A DNA stretch of 34,023 nt from a bacterium (GCA_017961325.1 JAGCXM010000024.1:1-34023); one strand, 5' to 3'. Shown: positions 8,890 to 17,809, counted from the first letter of the stretch. Notes: a model not told the origin generated them from the letters alone. Program-made: numbers and translations.

Positions 8890-10566
8890 TTATTCAGCAG
8901 GTTTTTCCTCTGTTTTTCCCTCAGCAGCCTTGAAAGCGTCTGCAAGAGAAACAAGTTTTTCCGGAGCTTTTTCGATAACCGTCTCGGCTTCTTCGACGAT
9001 CTTCTGATTTTCTTCGTCGCTGACAGCTTTGATGCTGAGAGAAACCTTTCTGTCGGTATCGGAAATCGATTTGATGATGACTTCGAGTTTGTCGCCAGGC
9101 TTGTATTCCTTGTTGTCTTCGAACTCGGTTTTGTGAACAAGACCTTCGATCGTGTCGAAAACTTTTACGAAAACGCCGAATTCAGCAACTTTTACGACTT
9201 CGACTTCGATTTTGTCGCCGACATTGTGCTGATCTTTGAAAATCTTCCACGGATCTTCGGTCAGCTGTTTGATGCCGAGCGAGAATCTTTGTTTCTCAGA
9301 GTCGATGTTGAGAACGACAGCTTCGATTTCATCGCCTTTCTTGTAGTATTCCGACGGGTGTTTCAGTTTTCTGTCCCAGGTGATGTCGCTGGTTCTTACC
9401 AAACCGTCGATACCCTCTTCAACACCTACGAAAAGACCGAAATCGGTAATGTTGCGGATGGTTCCCTTTACAACCGTGCCGACCGGATATTTGTCTTTGA
9501 GAAGTTCCCACGGATTCGGCTCGATCTGCTTCATACCGAGAGAAATTCTTCTGTTCTCGACATCGATTTCAAGGATCTTGACTTCGACTTCGTCACCGAT
9601 TGCAACCATTTTGCCGGGGTGTTTGATTCTTCTCGTCCATGACATTTCGGAAATGTGGATGAGACCTTCAACGCCTTTTTCGAGCTCAACAAAAGCGCCG
9701 TAATCTTCAAGAGAAACGACAACGCCTTTAACCGTTTTGCCTGCTGCATATTTTTCGGTCGCGTGAATCCACGGATCGTCGGTGATCTGTTTTACGCCGA
9801 GGCTGACTCTTTCGGACTCTTTGTCGTATTTGAGGACTTTGACATCAACTTCGTCGCCGATTTTGAACATTTCGGACGGATGATTTACTCTGCCCCAGGA
9901 CATATCGGTGATGTGAAGAAGACCGTCTATGCCGCCGAGGTCGACGAAAACGCCGTAGTAGGTGATGTTCTTGACAAGACCTTTGACTATCGCGCCTTCC
10001 TGAAGTTTTTCGAGAGTCGTGTTTTTGAGAGCTTCCCTTTCTTTCTCAAGAAGGTCTCTTCTCGAAATAACGATGTTGCCTTTCTTCTTGTCGAATTTGA
10101 TGACTTTGAAATCGTAGGTTTTGCCGATAAGGTCGTCAACATTTTTAATCGGTCTCAAAGCAACCTGCGAGTTCGGAAGGAACGCCTTTACGCCGATATC
10201 AACTGCAAGACCGCCGTTGACTTTCGCAATGATCGTACCGTTGACAAGAGTTCCGTCCTGGAACGCCTTTTCAACAACTTCCCAGACTTTGAGCTTGGAA
10301 GCCTTCTCTTTGGAAAGCGACATGCCTCTGTCACCGTCCCAGTTCTCGACAACGACTTCGATTTCGTCGTTTACTTTGAGATTTGCAAGCTCTTCCGGCG
10401 TGAATTCGCTTGCCGAGATAACGCCGTCGCTCTTCAGACCGACATCAACGATGATGACATCCTTTCTGATTGCGCGGACGATACCTTTGCGGATTTCTTC
10501 GCTCGAGATCTCTTCTTTCTTCGGAAGATAACCTTCAAGCAGTTCTTCAAAATTTTCCTGTGACAT
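8890..10566 (-). CDS. rpsA: 30S ribosomal protein S1
   Basis: S1 binds mRNA on the small ribosomal subunit and helps initiation. The product has 558 residues with six consecutive S1 (OB-fold) domains. The last four are the typical strong RNA-binding copies (for example YYGVFVDLGGIDGLLHITDM, DYGAFVELEKGVEGLIHISE, DFGLFVGVEEGIDGLV), and domains 1-2 are the divergent ribosome-binding pair. This matches the size and layout of the proteobacterial-type protein. The C-terminal tail is acidic and Lys-rich. The ATG at 10566 is preceded by AGGAGG nine bases away. It has its own promoter (10628-10655) and a strong terminator, so it looks monocistronic. Confidence 0.97.
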   Translation of the reverse strand: MSQENFEELLEGYLPKKEEISSEEIRKGIVRAIRKDVIIVDVGLKSDGVISASEFTPEELANLKVNDEIEVVVENWDGDRGMSLSKEKASKLKVWEVVEKAFQDGTLVNGTIIAKVNGGLAVDIGVKAFLPNSQVALRPIKNVDDLIGKTYDFKVIKFDKKKGNIVISRRDLLEKEREALKNTTLEKLQEGAIVKGLVKNITYYGVFVDLGGIDGLLHITDMSWGRVNHPSEMFKIGDEVDVKVLKYDKESERVSLGVKQITDDPWIHATEKYAAGKTVKGVVVSLEDYGAFVELEKGVEGLIHISEMSWTRRIKHPGKMVAIGDEVEVKILEIDVENRRISLGMKQIEPNPWELLKDKYPVGTVVKGTIRNITDFGLFVGVEEGIDGLVRTSDITWDRKLKHPSEYYKKGDEIEAVVLNIDSEKQRFSLGIKQLTEDPWKIFKDQHNVGDKIEVEVVKVAEFGVFVKVFDTIEGLVHKTEFEDNKEYKPGDKLEVIIKSISDTDRKVSLSIKAVSDEENQKIVEEAETVIEKAPEKLVSLADAFKAAEGKTEEKPAE

Positions 10567-10627
10567 ACTAAAAAACCTCCTGTTGTTTTTTCACTGCCAA
10601 AAAAAATTTTTGAGCAAGTGTGGCGGG

Positions 10628-10655
10628 ATTATAAAAAAAGGTTAAAAGTTGTCAA
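10628..10655 (-). promoter_or_regulatory. sigma-70-type promoter of rpsA
   Basis: On the minus strand there is -35 TTGACA (10650-10655), a 16-base spacer and a consensus -10 TATAAT (10628-10633). The leader to the rpsA ATG is about 55 bases and T-rich. Confidence 0.8.
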
Positions 10656-10671
10656 TAAAAAAATTATTGAC
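10651..10671. promoter_or_regulatory. 8-base perfect inverted repeat over the divergent -35 region
   Basis: GTCAATAA (10651-10658) and TTATTGAC (10664-10671) are exact inverse copies separated by AAAAA. The arms carry the -35 of the rpsA promoter and the candidate -35 TTGACT (10667-10672) of the divergent coiled-coil gene. A -10-like TTAGAT at 10690-10695 for the plus strand is weak. The symmetry may be an operator or merely the result of two facing -35 boxes. Confidence 0.4.
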
Positions 10672-10735
10672 TTAGACGAAGATTTTTAGTTAGATGACGT
10701 GCTTTTTTGTTGAATGTTCTTAATTGGAGGAAATT

Positions 10736-13700
10736 TTGAGAAGTCTGAAAGTTGTTTTATCACTTTTTATCGTTTTTATGACCTTTATCGCGGCTGCTGC
10801 CCAGAGCGCAGCGGTATTTCCGATTGTCACGAAGGAAGACGACCGCCTGGCTGCGGAAGAAATCTATACTGCGGTAAAGGATGTTCTTGGAGAAATCAAG
10901 GGTGCCGAAGCGAAGGCATTCACAGACCTGATCGGCACGAAGGCTAAAAAAGAGCTTGCAAAATGCGGAGATCCGGCCTGCCAGAAGAAACTGGTTTCAA
11001 AGGCTAACAAAAAATCCGATTTCTACATTTTTTCAAAGATGAAATTAGTTAAGAACTCCGGAAAAACCATTATTGAGACTTATCTCTTCGACGGAAGCGG
11101 CAGCAGTCTTGACAAACAGAAAGTTGATTTTCCCAAAGGTGCTTCTGCTGAAAAAATAGCGGGCAAGCTTGCGAAAGTCTGGACGAAAATGCTCTCTTCG
11201 CAAAAAGCACAACCTGACGAAGAGGAAGAAGAGGAAGAACCCGTAAAACCCGAGAAACAGTTCAAACCTGCCAGCAAGGATACCGATGCAGCAATAAAAG
11301 CCGCTCTCTCCGCTTACGGCGAAGGTGATCTTAAAGGTGCCGAAAAGGCTCTGGATGATGCTGCGACGAAAGACGTTCAGGCGAAGGAACTTAAAGCAAA
11401 TATCGCTGAAATCGCAAAGTTCACCCAGCGCGCAAACGCCGCAATCAAGGCGAAGAACTATGACGAAGCCATTCCTATCATAGCAAAAGCGGAAAAACTT
11501 GACGCCGACATTCTTGAAATGGGTGCAAGTTCGAGATACCGCGTCTACAAAAAGGATTCCGTAGAAAGAGTCATCTATGCCGACCCGACCGAAAGGGATC
11601 TTCAGATCGTAGACACTGTTCATTCTAAATTTGAAAAACAGCGTGAAAAGCTGAGAAAAGAAAAAGCCAACGCTGTCAGCGAATCGGAATTATGGCTTAA
11701 CACGAGAATCCGCGAACGTGAAGAAAAGGTTAAAAAATACGACGAAGATTCCAAGGCCGCAAAACAGCTTAAAGATGCCGAATACGCCGAACTCACCAAA
11801 AAAATCAAGGAAATGAAATATCAGTGGGAAAAGGATGACAGCGAAATCGAGCAGAAAATCGTCGAAATAGAAAACAAACTTACACTTTACGAGCAGAGGG
11901 AAAAAGGCGTTGTCAAGGTTTCCAACGTCAACAGATACGAAAAAGAGATGGAAAAAGAGATGGCCGACACCGATAAAAAATACGGTGACATGCTCAAAAA
12001 GATGAGAACCGAAAAGGAAGACCGCTACAAAAAGCAGAACGACGAACTTGAAGCCGGCAACAAAAAGACGGAAGCCGAAGTTCTGAAACTCGAAGAGAAG
12101 AAAAAATCGAATGATGAAAAAATCGCCGAACTCGACAAGAAAATGACCGCCGAGCAGGAACAGTTCGATGAGAACGAAAAGAAGATCATGGCGAAAAACG
12201 AAGAAATCAAGATGAAGAACGAAGACGAAGACCGTAAATACAAAGTCGAAGTCGAAAAAGAGTATCAGGCGAAGTTCGACGAACTCAACAAAAAACTTCA
12301 GGATTACGATGCTCAGGAATCCGAAGAGCGCGAAAAACTGAAAAAATATGACGCGGCTACCGAAGAATATATGTTCAAAAACGCCGAAGTCATGCAGAAG
12401 TATCAGGAAGATATCGAAAAGGAACGTGCTGCAGCCGAAGCTGAATGTGCAAAGAACAAAGAGGCAGCTTTCGCAGATGCCGAAAAGGCTTTCACCGAAG
12501 AACTTGAAAAACTGAATAAGGAAAAAGCCGGCATCGAAGCGAAAATCGCCGAAAAAGAGACTCCTGCCCTTAAAAAACAGCTTGATGCAGCTGAAAAGAA
12601 AATCTCAAAACACGAAAGCGGAAAAGAAAATTTCGTCGTCAAGAAAATGGCTGCAGTCGAACAGGCATGCGAAAACAAGAGCATGGAAATCGACATGAAA
12701 CTCGCCAAGAAGAGCGACGAACTTAACAAGGACAACACGAAATATCAGAAAAACCAGCAGGCTGAAAAGAAAAAGGCTGAAGCGAACTTCAAGGCTTTCC
12801 AGCAGAGAAAGGACGCTTTCAGAAAGAATATCGACAGCCAGATTGCTCAGGCCCAGAAAGAGAGAGACCGCAAGATAGAAGCCCGCGAAAAAGAGCGCAG
12901 CAGACTGTCTGAAACATGGAATGCAGAAGCAGCGAAAAGGCAAAGAGACCTTGAAAACAAGCAGAGAACTGACAAAAACACGAAAGAGCGTCTCGTAAAA
13001 GACAACGAAAAGAACGACTCCCAGATTGCAATAATCAACGCAAAATGGGCTGACAAAAGCGACGACATCAAGATAAGAAATCAGGAAAGCAACCAGAAAT
13101 ACGAAAAAACCTGGCAGGAAAAATACGACAAGACCGAGACCGAATACAAGGAAAAGAAAGAAGAAATAGAAAACAGATACGCCGCTAAACAGGTTGCCGA
13201 CAAAGACGCCCAGAAAATGCAGAAGGAAAAATGGGAAGAGGAAGTTCAGAAACTGAACGACGAAAAACAGAAAAGAAAAGAGGAACGTCAGGCTATCCTT
13301 GCGGACGAACAGGCAAAATGGAAAGAAAAAACTGAAAAATGGGAGGAGGAGGAAGCTCGCAGAAAAGAGGAAAAAGAGCAGTTCTCCAAAGATCTGAAGA
13401 AACTTGCAGCTGAAGACAAGAAAGAGGCTCAGGCTAAAAAGAAAGAAGCCAATCAGAAATATGAAGAAGGGATGAAAGCAATCGACGAAAAGGAACTCGA
13501 ACAGGTAAAAGCTAAATTCAAACAGGAATACAAAGTCGCAAAATCGAGAGAAGTCGTTGATGTCAGAGCTTCGCAGAACATTTACAAAACCAAGGCTCAG
13601 GCTTATGCGCAGAGCGGACTTCAGAAGCTCAATGAAAAGGATCTCATCGGCGCACGCCGTTCGTTTGCGGAAGCTCTGAGAATCGACCGCGACAACCAGA

Positions 13701-13882
13701 TCGCCCTCAACGGCATGAATTCGATCAACGACACGGCAAAATCGATGTACTGGGAAGCTTACGGCAAGAGAGAAACGGACAAGGCAAAGGCTAGAGAGAT
13801 TTTCACCCTTCTCACCAAAACCCTGATGCCGTCTAACGAATTCTTCCTTAAAGCAAAAACCGCTCTCGAAGAACTTGAATAA
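10736..13882 (+). CDS. giant exported coiled-coil protein, paralogue of the 3207-6350 protein
   Basis: The product has 1048 residues. A signal peptide (VVLSLFIVFMTFIAAAAQS) is followed by a globular domain with a CGDPAC cysteine pair and the strand-like SDFYIFSKMKLV. A very acidic linker (DEEEEEEEP) follows, then helical repeats (about 180-270), about 660 residues of Lys/Glu-rich heptads, and a C-terminal TPR-like region (GARRSFAEALRIDRDNQIAL). Domain order, cysteine pair and end repeats match the other giant protein, although the coil sequence has diverged. The start is TTG at 10736 because GGAGG lies five bases before it; the in-frame TTG at 10724 would include that site. It is followed 11 bases later by the OsmC-like gene, probably cotranscribed. 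Function unknown. Confidence 0.85.
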   Translation: MRSLKVVLSLFIVFMTFIAAAAQSAAVFPIVTKEDDRLAAEEIYTAVKDVLGEIKGAEAKAFTDLIGTKAKKELAKCGDPACQKKLVSKANKKSDFYIFSKMKLVKNSGKTIIETYLFDGSGSSLDKQKVDFPKGASAEKIAGKLAKVWTKMLSSQKAQPDEEEEEEEPVKPEKQFKPASKDTDAAIKAALSAYGEGDLKGAEKALDDAATKDVQAKELKANIAEIAKFTQRANAAIKAKNYDEAIPIIAKAEKLDADILEMGASSRYRVYKKDSVERVIYADPTERDLQIVDTVHSKFEKQREKLRKEKANAVSESELWLNTRIREREEKVKKYDEDSKAAKQLKDAEYAELTKKIKEMKYQWEKDDSEIEQKIVEIENKLTLYEQREKGVVKVSNVNRYEKEMEKEMADTDKKYGDMLKKMRTEKEDRYKKQNDELEAGNKKTEAEVLKLEEKKKSNDEKIAELDKKMTAEQEQFDENEKKIMAKNEEIKMKNEDEDRKYKVEVEKEYQAKFDELNKKLQDYDAQESEEREKLKKYDAATEEYMFKNAEVMQKYQEDIEKERAAAEAECAKNKEAAFADAEKAFTEELEKLNKEKAGIEAKIAEKETPALKKQLDAAEKKISKHESGKENFVVKKMAAVEQACENKSMEIDMKLAKKSDELNKDNTKYQKNQQAEKKKAEANFKAFQQRKDAFRKNIDSQIAQAQKERDRKIEAREKERSRLSETWNAEAAKRQRDLENKQRTDKNTKERLVKDNEKNDSQIAIINAKWADKSDDIKIRNQESNQKYEKTWQEKYDKTETEYKEKKEEIENRYAAKQVADKDAQKMQKEKWEEEVQKLNDEKQKRKEERQAILADEQAKWKEKTEKWEEEEARRKEEKEQFSKDLKKLAAEDKKEAQAKKKEANQKYEEGMKAIDEKELEQVKAKFKQEYKVAKSREVVDVRASQNIYKTKAQAYAQSGLQKLNEKDLIGARRSFAEALRIDRDNQIALNGMNSINDTAKSMYWEAYGKRETDKAKAREIFTLLTKTLMPSNEFFLKAKTALEELE

Positions 13883-13893
13883 AGGGGTAGAAA

Positions 13894-14316
13894 ATGGAAA
13901 ATTCTGTTGCACCGGTAATCATCAAAGGTCAGTATAAAGGCTGTTTGCGCAATGAAATGACCCACCTTAAATCGCAGAACACCATTATGACCGACGCTCC
14001 GACAGACAACCACGGCAAAGGTGAAGCTTTTTCACCCACCGACCTTGTCTGCGGTGCCTTGGCGGCATGCATGATGACGATTATGGGCATCACTGCCCAG
14101 ACTCACGAATTCGATATTGAAGGTGCCGCATACGAAGTAAAAAAGACTATGGCTGCCGATCCGCGCCGCATCGGGCGTATCGATATCGTCTTTAATTTCC
14201 CGCGTCACGACTACACAGACAAACAGAAGGCTATGCTCAAAGCTGCGGCAGACACCTGTCCGGTAGCAAAGACGCTGAGCAGCGAAGTACTCGTAAACAT
14301 CACAATGAATTTCTAA
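13894..14316 (+). CDS. OsmC/Ohr family protein
   Basis: The product has 140 residues and belongs to the OsmC superfamily, whose studied members reduce organic hydroperoxides with a cysteine pair; other members have unknown roles. Both expected cysteines are present: Cys59 in GALAACMMT and Cys122 in ADTCPVAKTL. The length fits a stand-alone domain. The ATG follows AAGGGGTAG and lies 11 bases after the coiled-coil stop, so the gene is probably translated from the same mRNA. A specific Ohr or OsmC assignment is not possible from motifs alone. Confidence 0.9.
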   Translation: MENSVAPVIIKGQYKGCLRNEMTHLKSQNTIMTDAPTDNHGKGEAFSPTDLVCGALAACMMTIMGITAQTHEFDIEGAAYEVKKTMAADPRRIGRIDIVFNFPRHDYTDKQKAMLKAAADTCPVAKTLSSEVLVNITMNF

Positions 14317-14394
14317 TCTTCAAGTCTCAACTTTTTATCTGTTCCGATAAATAAATCTGAAAAATTCTGACAAACGAATTGATTTTAATGTTAA

Positions 14395-14982
14395 CTACTT
14401 ATTTTTACTGCCCAGATTACCTTCAGCCCAGTGTTTCCGGCAAAGGGCAACGTAACTTTCGTTGCCGCCGAGCATAACCTGTTCGCCCTCTTTTACGACT
14501 TTGCCGTCAACGACTCTGGCGTTCATGATAGCTTTTTTCGAACACCAGCAGACGGTTTTGATTTCTTCGATAGTGTCGGCCATTGCAAGAAGGCGTTCGC
14601 TTCCAGGGAAAAGATTGCCAGCGAAATCGGCGCGAAGACCGTATGCGATGACTGGAATGTTGAGTTCGTCGACAACGCGGCACAGCTGCATGACCTGACC
14701 GGAAGCGAGGAACTGCGCTTCGTCGATTATCACGCAGTCGATTTTCTGAGCTTCGTTCATTCTGCATATTATTTCGAAAGCGTCGTCGTCAGGACGGAAA
14801 AGATAAGCCTTTTTCGCAAGTCCTACCCGGCTTCTGACTATGTCGATGCCGTCGCGCGTATCGACCGAAGGCTTGAAAATGACGGCGTTCTGCCCGCGTT
14901 CGAAGTAATTGTATTCGACCATGAGGGCGTTTGAAGTCTTGCTTGCCCCCATTGCGCCGTATCTGAAGTAAAGTTTAGCCAT
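14395..14982 (-). CDS. tdk: thymidine kinase (type II, TK1-like)
   Basis: This enzyme phosphorylates thymidine with ATP in the pyrimidine salvage pathway. The 195-residue length is typical. It shows the P-loop GAMGASKT at residue 9, the Walker-B-like IIDEAQFL near residue 88, and a zinc site with CWCSKKA and a later LCRKH. The TK1 lasso region lies between the two zinc-ligand clusters. It follows the lipoprotein gene on the same strand by 14 bases and may be its second cistron. It converges with the OsmC-like gene; the 78-base gap contains only a weak AT-rich hairpin. Confidence 0.96.
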   Translation of the reverse strand: MAKLYFRYGAMGASKTSNALMVEYNYFERGQNAVIFKPSVDTRDGIDIVRSRVGLAKKAYLFRPDDDAFEIICRMNEAQKIDCVIIDEAQFLASGQVMQLCRVVDELNIPVIAYGLRADFAGNLFPGSERLLAMADTIEEIKTVCWCSKKAIMNARVVDGKVVKEGEQVMLGGNESYVALCRKHWAEGNLGSKNK

Positions 14983-14996
14983 AAATCATTCTTCGG

Positions 14997-15767
14997 TTAG
15001 TCGATGCTGTTCCATTCCAAAGGCTCGAGTTTATAGCATTTCCCGTTTTCGACTTCGTTGTATATGCCGTTTTCTTCATCGATTGCGAGTTCATAAAAAA
15101 GAACTGCCGTCGTATTGATTTTCAATTTCGTATAGTCGTTTGCGTCAATGTCTTCAATGTGGAAAGAGCCGCTTTTTGCGATATAGTTCTTTTTAAACCA
15201 CCACATGCTTGCATCGAAATCCGTGTAGAAGAAAACACGTGTGCCGTTTTCAGCATTAGGATCGAGATCTTGCAGGGAAATAGTTTCGCCCTTGAGTTCG
15301 GTAACGTTTTTGGTGAAATAAGCCTCGATGAAAAACAGAGGCGGTGTATCGTCTTCATAAGTTTCCGAATCGTAAAACCAGATATCGATTTCATTGACAT
15401 CCGTATTCCGGACGTCCGTCGATTTGTAAACAATCGTTTCGCAGCTGCCGTCGTCTGTGACTTCATTGTTATCGCCGGTACCGGTGCCGTCTTCATCGTT
15501 TGTCTGTTCTTCTGTATCGGTTGCTTCCTCATCATCGGGTAAATCCGGCGTGCTGTTTTCTTCATCCGTTGCGGAACCGGTGCCGGTGTTTTCTTCATCC
15601 GTTGCGGAATCGGTGTCGGTGTTGCCTTCATCCGTTGCGGAATCACCGGTATCGCTGTCCGAATTGTTGACGGTATCGCCCGTGTCGGTTTCGTCGCCGC
15701 TGTCACCGCATGCAACAAAAACCATCATTGACAGGACAAGAAGCGTGATTGTTAAAAACTTTTTCAT
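14997..15767 (-). CDS. lipoprotein with acidic Thr/Asp/Gly repeat linker
   Basis: The product has 256 residues. The N-terminus is a lipoprotein signal peptide with lipobox FVAC (Cys20). A low-complexity stretch to about residue 100, rich in Asp, Thr, Glu, Ser and Gly, includes three tandem 11-residue units of the type ATDEENTGTGS. The C-terminal 150 residues look like a compact beta-rich domain (NEIDIWFYDSETYEDDTPPL and LFYELAIDEENGIY) that I do not recognise. GGGGAGG lies five bases before the ATG. The layout, membrane anchor then flexible linker then globular domain, suggests a surface or periplasmic binding lipoprotein. No function is assigned. Confidence 0.85.
   Translation of the reverse strand: MKKFLTITLLVLSMMVFVACGDSGDETDTGDTVNNSDSDTGDSATDEGNTDTDSATDEENTGTGSATDEENSTPDLPDDEEATDTEEQTNDEDGTGTGDNNEVTDDGSCETIVYKSTDVRNTDVNEIDIWFYDSETYEDDTPPLFFIEAYFTKNVTELKGETISLQDLDPNAENGTRVFFYTDFDASMWWFKKNYIAKSGSFHIEDIDANDYTKLKINTTAVLFYELAIDEENGIYNEVENGKCYKLEPLEWNSID
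15561..15659. repeat. 33-base tandem repeat, three copies
   Basis: The core TTCATCCGTTGCGGAA starts at 15561, 15594 and 15627, giving an exact 33-base period. It encodes the 11-residue units in the lipoprotein linker and preserves the reading frame, so copy number could vary without breaking the gene. Confidence 0.8.
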
Positions 15768-15865
15768 GATAGCCTCCCCGAAAGTTGAACAAAATAAAAA
15801 CGGGCAATCTTACCGACAAATCAAAAAAATTGAAGTTTTCAGCGTTCAGACGGTAACGAATTCTG

Positions 15866-17194
15866 TCAAACCTTTTCTATCGTGATTTTGACCGTCGCGT
15901 GATAGATGAAAAAAGCGACTATGCTTGTAGTCGAAATCGCCGTAAAAATGCCGTTCACACCGGCAATCATGCCGCCGATCCAGACTGCAGGGATCAGGAT
16001 GACTATCGTTCTGATGAAGTTCAGCATCGTCGATCTGACAGGTTTCTGGAGGCCGTTGATGACGTTTATGCACATAATCGAAGCTCCTATTGCGGGGAAA
16101 GAAAGCCCGATTATCAGCATATAATTCATTATGTACTTGAGAACTACCGGATCTTCGGTGAACATCGCCGCGATATTTCTGCGGAAAAAGAGAAAAACTA
16201 TGAGCATGAACGTTCCCCAGAAAAGAGCGAAAAGTTCAGAAATTTTAAGTGCAGATCTGACCCTGTCGATTTTAGCTGCGCCGTAATTCTGACCGGTAAA
16301 CGGGAGAAGAACGCTTGAAAGCGAGAAAATCCCCATCAGAACGAGTGAGTCTATTTTTATTCCGGCACCCAATGATGCGACCGCTTCGTCGCCGTAACCG
16401 GCAGTGATTCTCGTTACAATCGCATTCGAAATCGGCATAAGCATAAGAGAAAGAGAAGTCGGAATACCCAGAATCAGCACTTTTTTCCACGAATTGAGAA
16501 TAACAGGCAGCCTGAGTTCCGAAAAGTCAAACATTTTCATCCGGAAGTGCATGAAACTTACGACCAGCGCCGCACTTGCGAATTTTGCGATCATAGTGGC
16601 GAGAGCGGCTCCTTCTATCCCCATCCTCGGGAAAATCCACAGTCCGAAAATAAGGAGCGGATCGAGAATTATGTTGATAACGACGACCGTAAGCATGATA
16701 AGCCCGGGGGTTTTAGTGTCGCCGGTCGCACGGATCGCGTTGTCGATAACCATCGGAACAGCTCCCACGGGCATTCCGCAGCAGCATATCCGCATATAGC
16801 GGAGAACGAGTTCAAGTGTTTCGCCTTTCGCACCGAGAGCGCTGAAAATCGGCCTTATCGTAAGAAGTCCCGCAACGCCGAAAAAAGTTCCAAGGCAGAT
16901 GATGAGAATGAGACTGTCCGTAGATATCCTTGTGACCTCGTGGTGGTTTTTCTGACCGATCGCACGAGAAATCACGGCGCTGGTACCGAGTCCGATCCCG
17001 AAAAGAAAGTTGTTGACGAGCATAACTACCGGAAAAGTGTAGCTCATAGCCGCAAGTTCGAGCGTTCCCAATTTTGAAACGAAGTAGGTATCAGTCAGAT
17101 TGAAAGCGGTCATCGCGATATGACCGATGAGCATCCCCATAGCCATATAAAAAAGAATTTTCGGAATGGAACCTTCGGTGATGTTTTTCTTCAT
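15866..17194 (-). CDS. MATE family multidrug/toxin efflux transporter
   Basis: The product has 442 residues with about 12 hydrophobic helices arranged as two similar halves, the usual MATE size and layout. Such transporters export drugs or metabolites in exchange for Na+ or H+ across the inner membrane. Recognisable features are the first helix region with FNLTDTYFVSKLG, the GIGLGTSAVISRAIGQ loop, and the matching second-half segment GAGIKIDSLVLMGIFSLSSV. The substrate cannot be inferred. The ATG follows CGGAGAG. A candidate promoter lies at 17245-17272 and the gene looks monocistronic. Confidence 0.93.
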   Translation of the reverse strand: MKKNITEGSIPKILFYMAMGMLIGHIAMTAFNLTDTYFVSKLGTLELAAMSYTFPVVMLVNNFLFGIGLGTSAVISRAIGQKNHHEVTRISTDSLILIICLGTFFGVAGLLTIRPIFSALGAKGETLELVLRYMRICCCGMPVGAVPMVIDNAIRATGDTKTPGLIMLTVVVINIILDPLLIFGLWIFPRMGIEGAALATMIAKFASAALVVSFMHFRMKMFDFSELRLPVILNSWKKVLILGIPTSLSLMLMPISNAIVTRITAGYGDEAVASLGAGIKIDSLVLMGIFSLSSVLLPFTGQNYGAAKIDRVRSALKISELFALFWGTFMLIVFLFFRRNIAAMFTEDPVVLKYIMNYMLIIGLSFPAIGASIMCINVINGLQKPVRSTMLNFIRTIVILIPAVWIGGMIAGVNGIFTAISTTSIVAFFIYHATVKITIEKV

Positions 17195-17244
17195 ATCTCT
17201 CCGTTTTCAAACTTTTTCAGCGTTTATTCCGCAAAAAGCGGATA

Positions 17245-17272
17245 ATTTTAGGGATAAATTAAAAAAAGGCAA
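17245..17272 (-). promoter_or_regulatory. candidate promoter of the MATE gene
   Basis: On the minus strand there is TTGCCT (17267-17272), a 16-base spacer and TAAAAT (17245-17250). A small hairpin CCGC-AAAAA-GCGG follows in the leader (17229-17241). Confidence 0.4.
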
Positions 17273-17331
17273 ATTTTGGAAGTTCCTTGTCACTATAAAG
17301 CGGAATGTGTCCTTTTTGTGAGAAGTTTCAT

Positions 17332-17359
17332 TTGCAAAAACCGCCGAAATTCATAACAT
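17332..17359 (+). promoter_or_regulatory. weak candidate promoter of the EGF-repeat gene
   Basis: There is TTGCAA (17332-17337), a 16-base spacer and TAACAT (17354-17359), about 37 bases before the ATG. Both boxes are poor matches. Confidence 0.3.
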
Positions 17360-17395
17360 AGCCTGTTTGTTTAGCAACTTCCTGCGGAGGCGGTC

Positions 17396-17809
17396 ATGCG
17401 GAAAATCTTCTCGTTTTTAGCGTTATTATTCTCTTTTACCTTTCTTTTTGCCGGCTGGGGTCCGGAACTCTGTGAAGACAAGACCTGTTCAGGTCACGGA
17501 AAATGCAAGGAGGACGGAAAAGACGAATGGTGCGTCTGTTATGAAGGCTATATTGCAAAAGGAATGAAGTGCGTTCAAGGCTGCAGCGGCGTTACGTGCA
17601 GCGGTCACGGAACCTGCTCAGTCGTCAGCGGTTCGGAAGCGTGCAGCTGCGAAGCCGGATTTCATGCTTCCGGATTGAATTGTATCCTGAATGAAGCTTC
17701 GACGTCGGACACTCTTGCGATACTCAACGAAAATGAGTGCTACGGCACCGGAAACTGTCATTACAGGTTTATTTTCGCGACGGATGCCTTGCTCGTTGTT
17801 TTAATTTAA
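17396..17809 (+). CDS. short secreted EGF-like repeat protein, probably 3'-truncated
   Basis: The product has 137 residues: a signal peptide (FLALLFSFTFLFAGW) and two EGF-like modules with paired Cys and the core CSGHGKC / CSGHGTC followed by CVC..G / CSC..G. The start has GGAGG five bases upstream. After the second module comes a fragment with NECYGTGNC, then a hydrophobic end (ATDALLVVLI) that does not look like family sequence. The stop lies inside the spacer of the restriction-gene promoter. I therefore infer that the original 3' part was lost or frameshifted when the restriction-modification block arrived. Such modules usually form the N-terminal stalk of larger surface proteins. Whether it once joined the RHS gene beyond the block cannot be decided here. 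Confidence 0.7.
   Translation: MRKIFSFLALLFSFTFLFAGWGPELCEDKTCSGHGKCKEDGKDEWCVCYEGYIAKGMKCVQGCSGVTCSGHGTCSVVSGSEACSCEAGFHASGLNCILNEASTSDTLAILNENECYGTGNCHYRFIFATDALLVVLI

Noticed and set aside
9655-10563. Open frame of 302 codons on the plus strand opposite rpsA
   Set aside because: It is antisense to conserved S1 domains, with no family motif and no initiation signal.
12605-13912. Long open frame of 435 codons on the minus strand, hydrophobic and Phe-rich
   Set aside because: It is the antisense shadow of the Lys/Glu-rich coiled coil (AAA and GAA codons read as TTT and TTC). It has no ribosome site and lies opposite a well-supported gene.
14333-14350. Hairpin TTTATC-tgttcc-GATAAA between the convergent OsmC-like and tdk genes as a terminator
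   Set aside because: The stem is six AT-rich pairs without a proper T-run on either strand.
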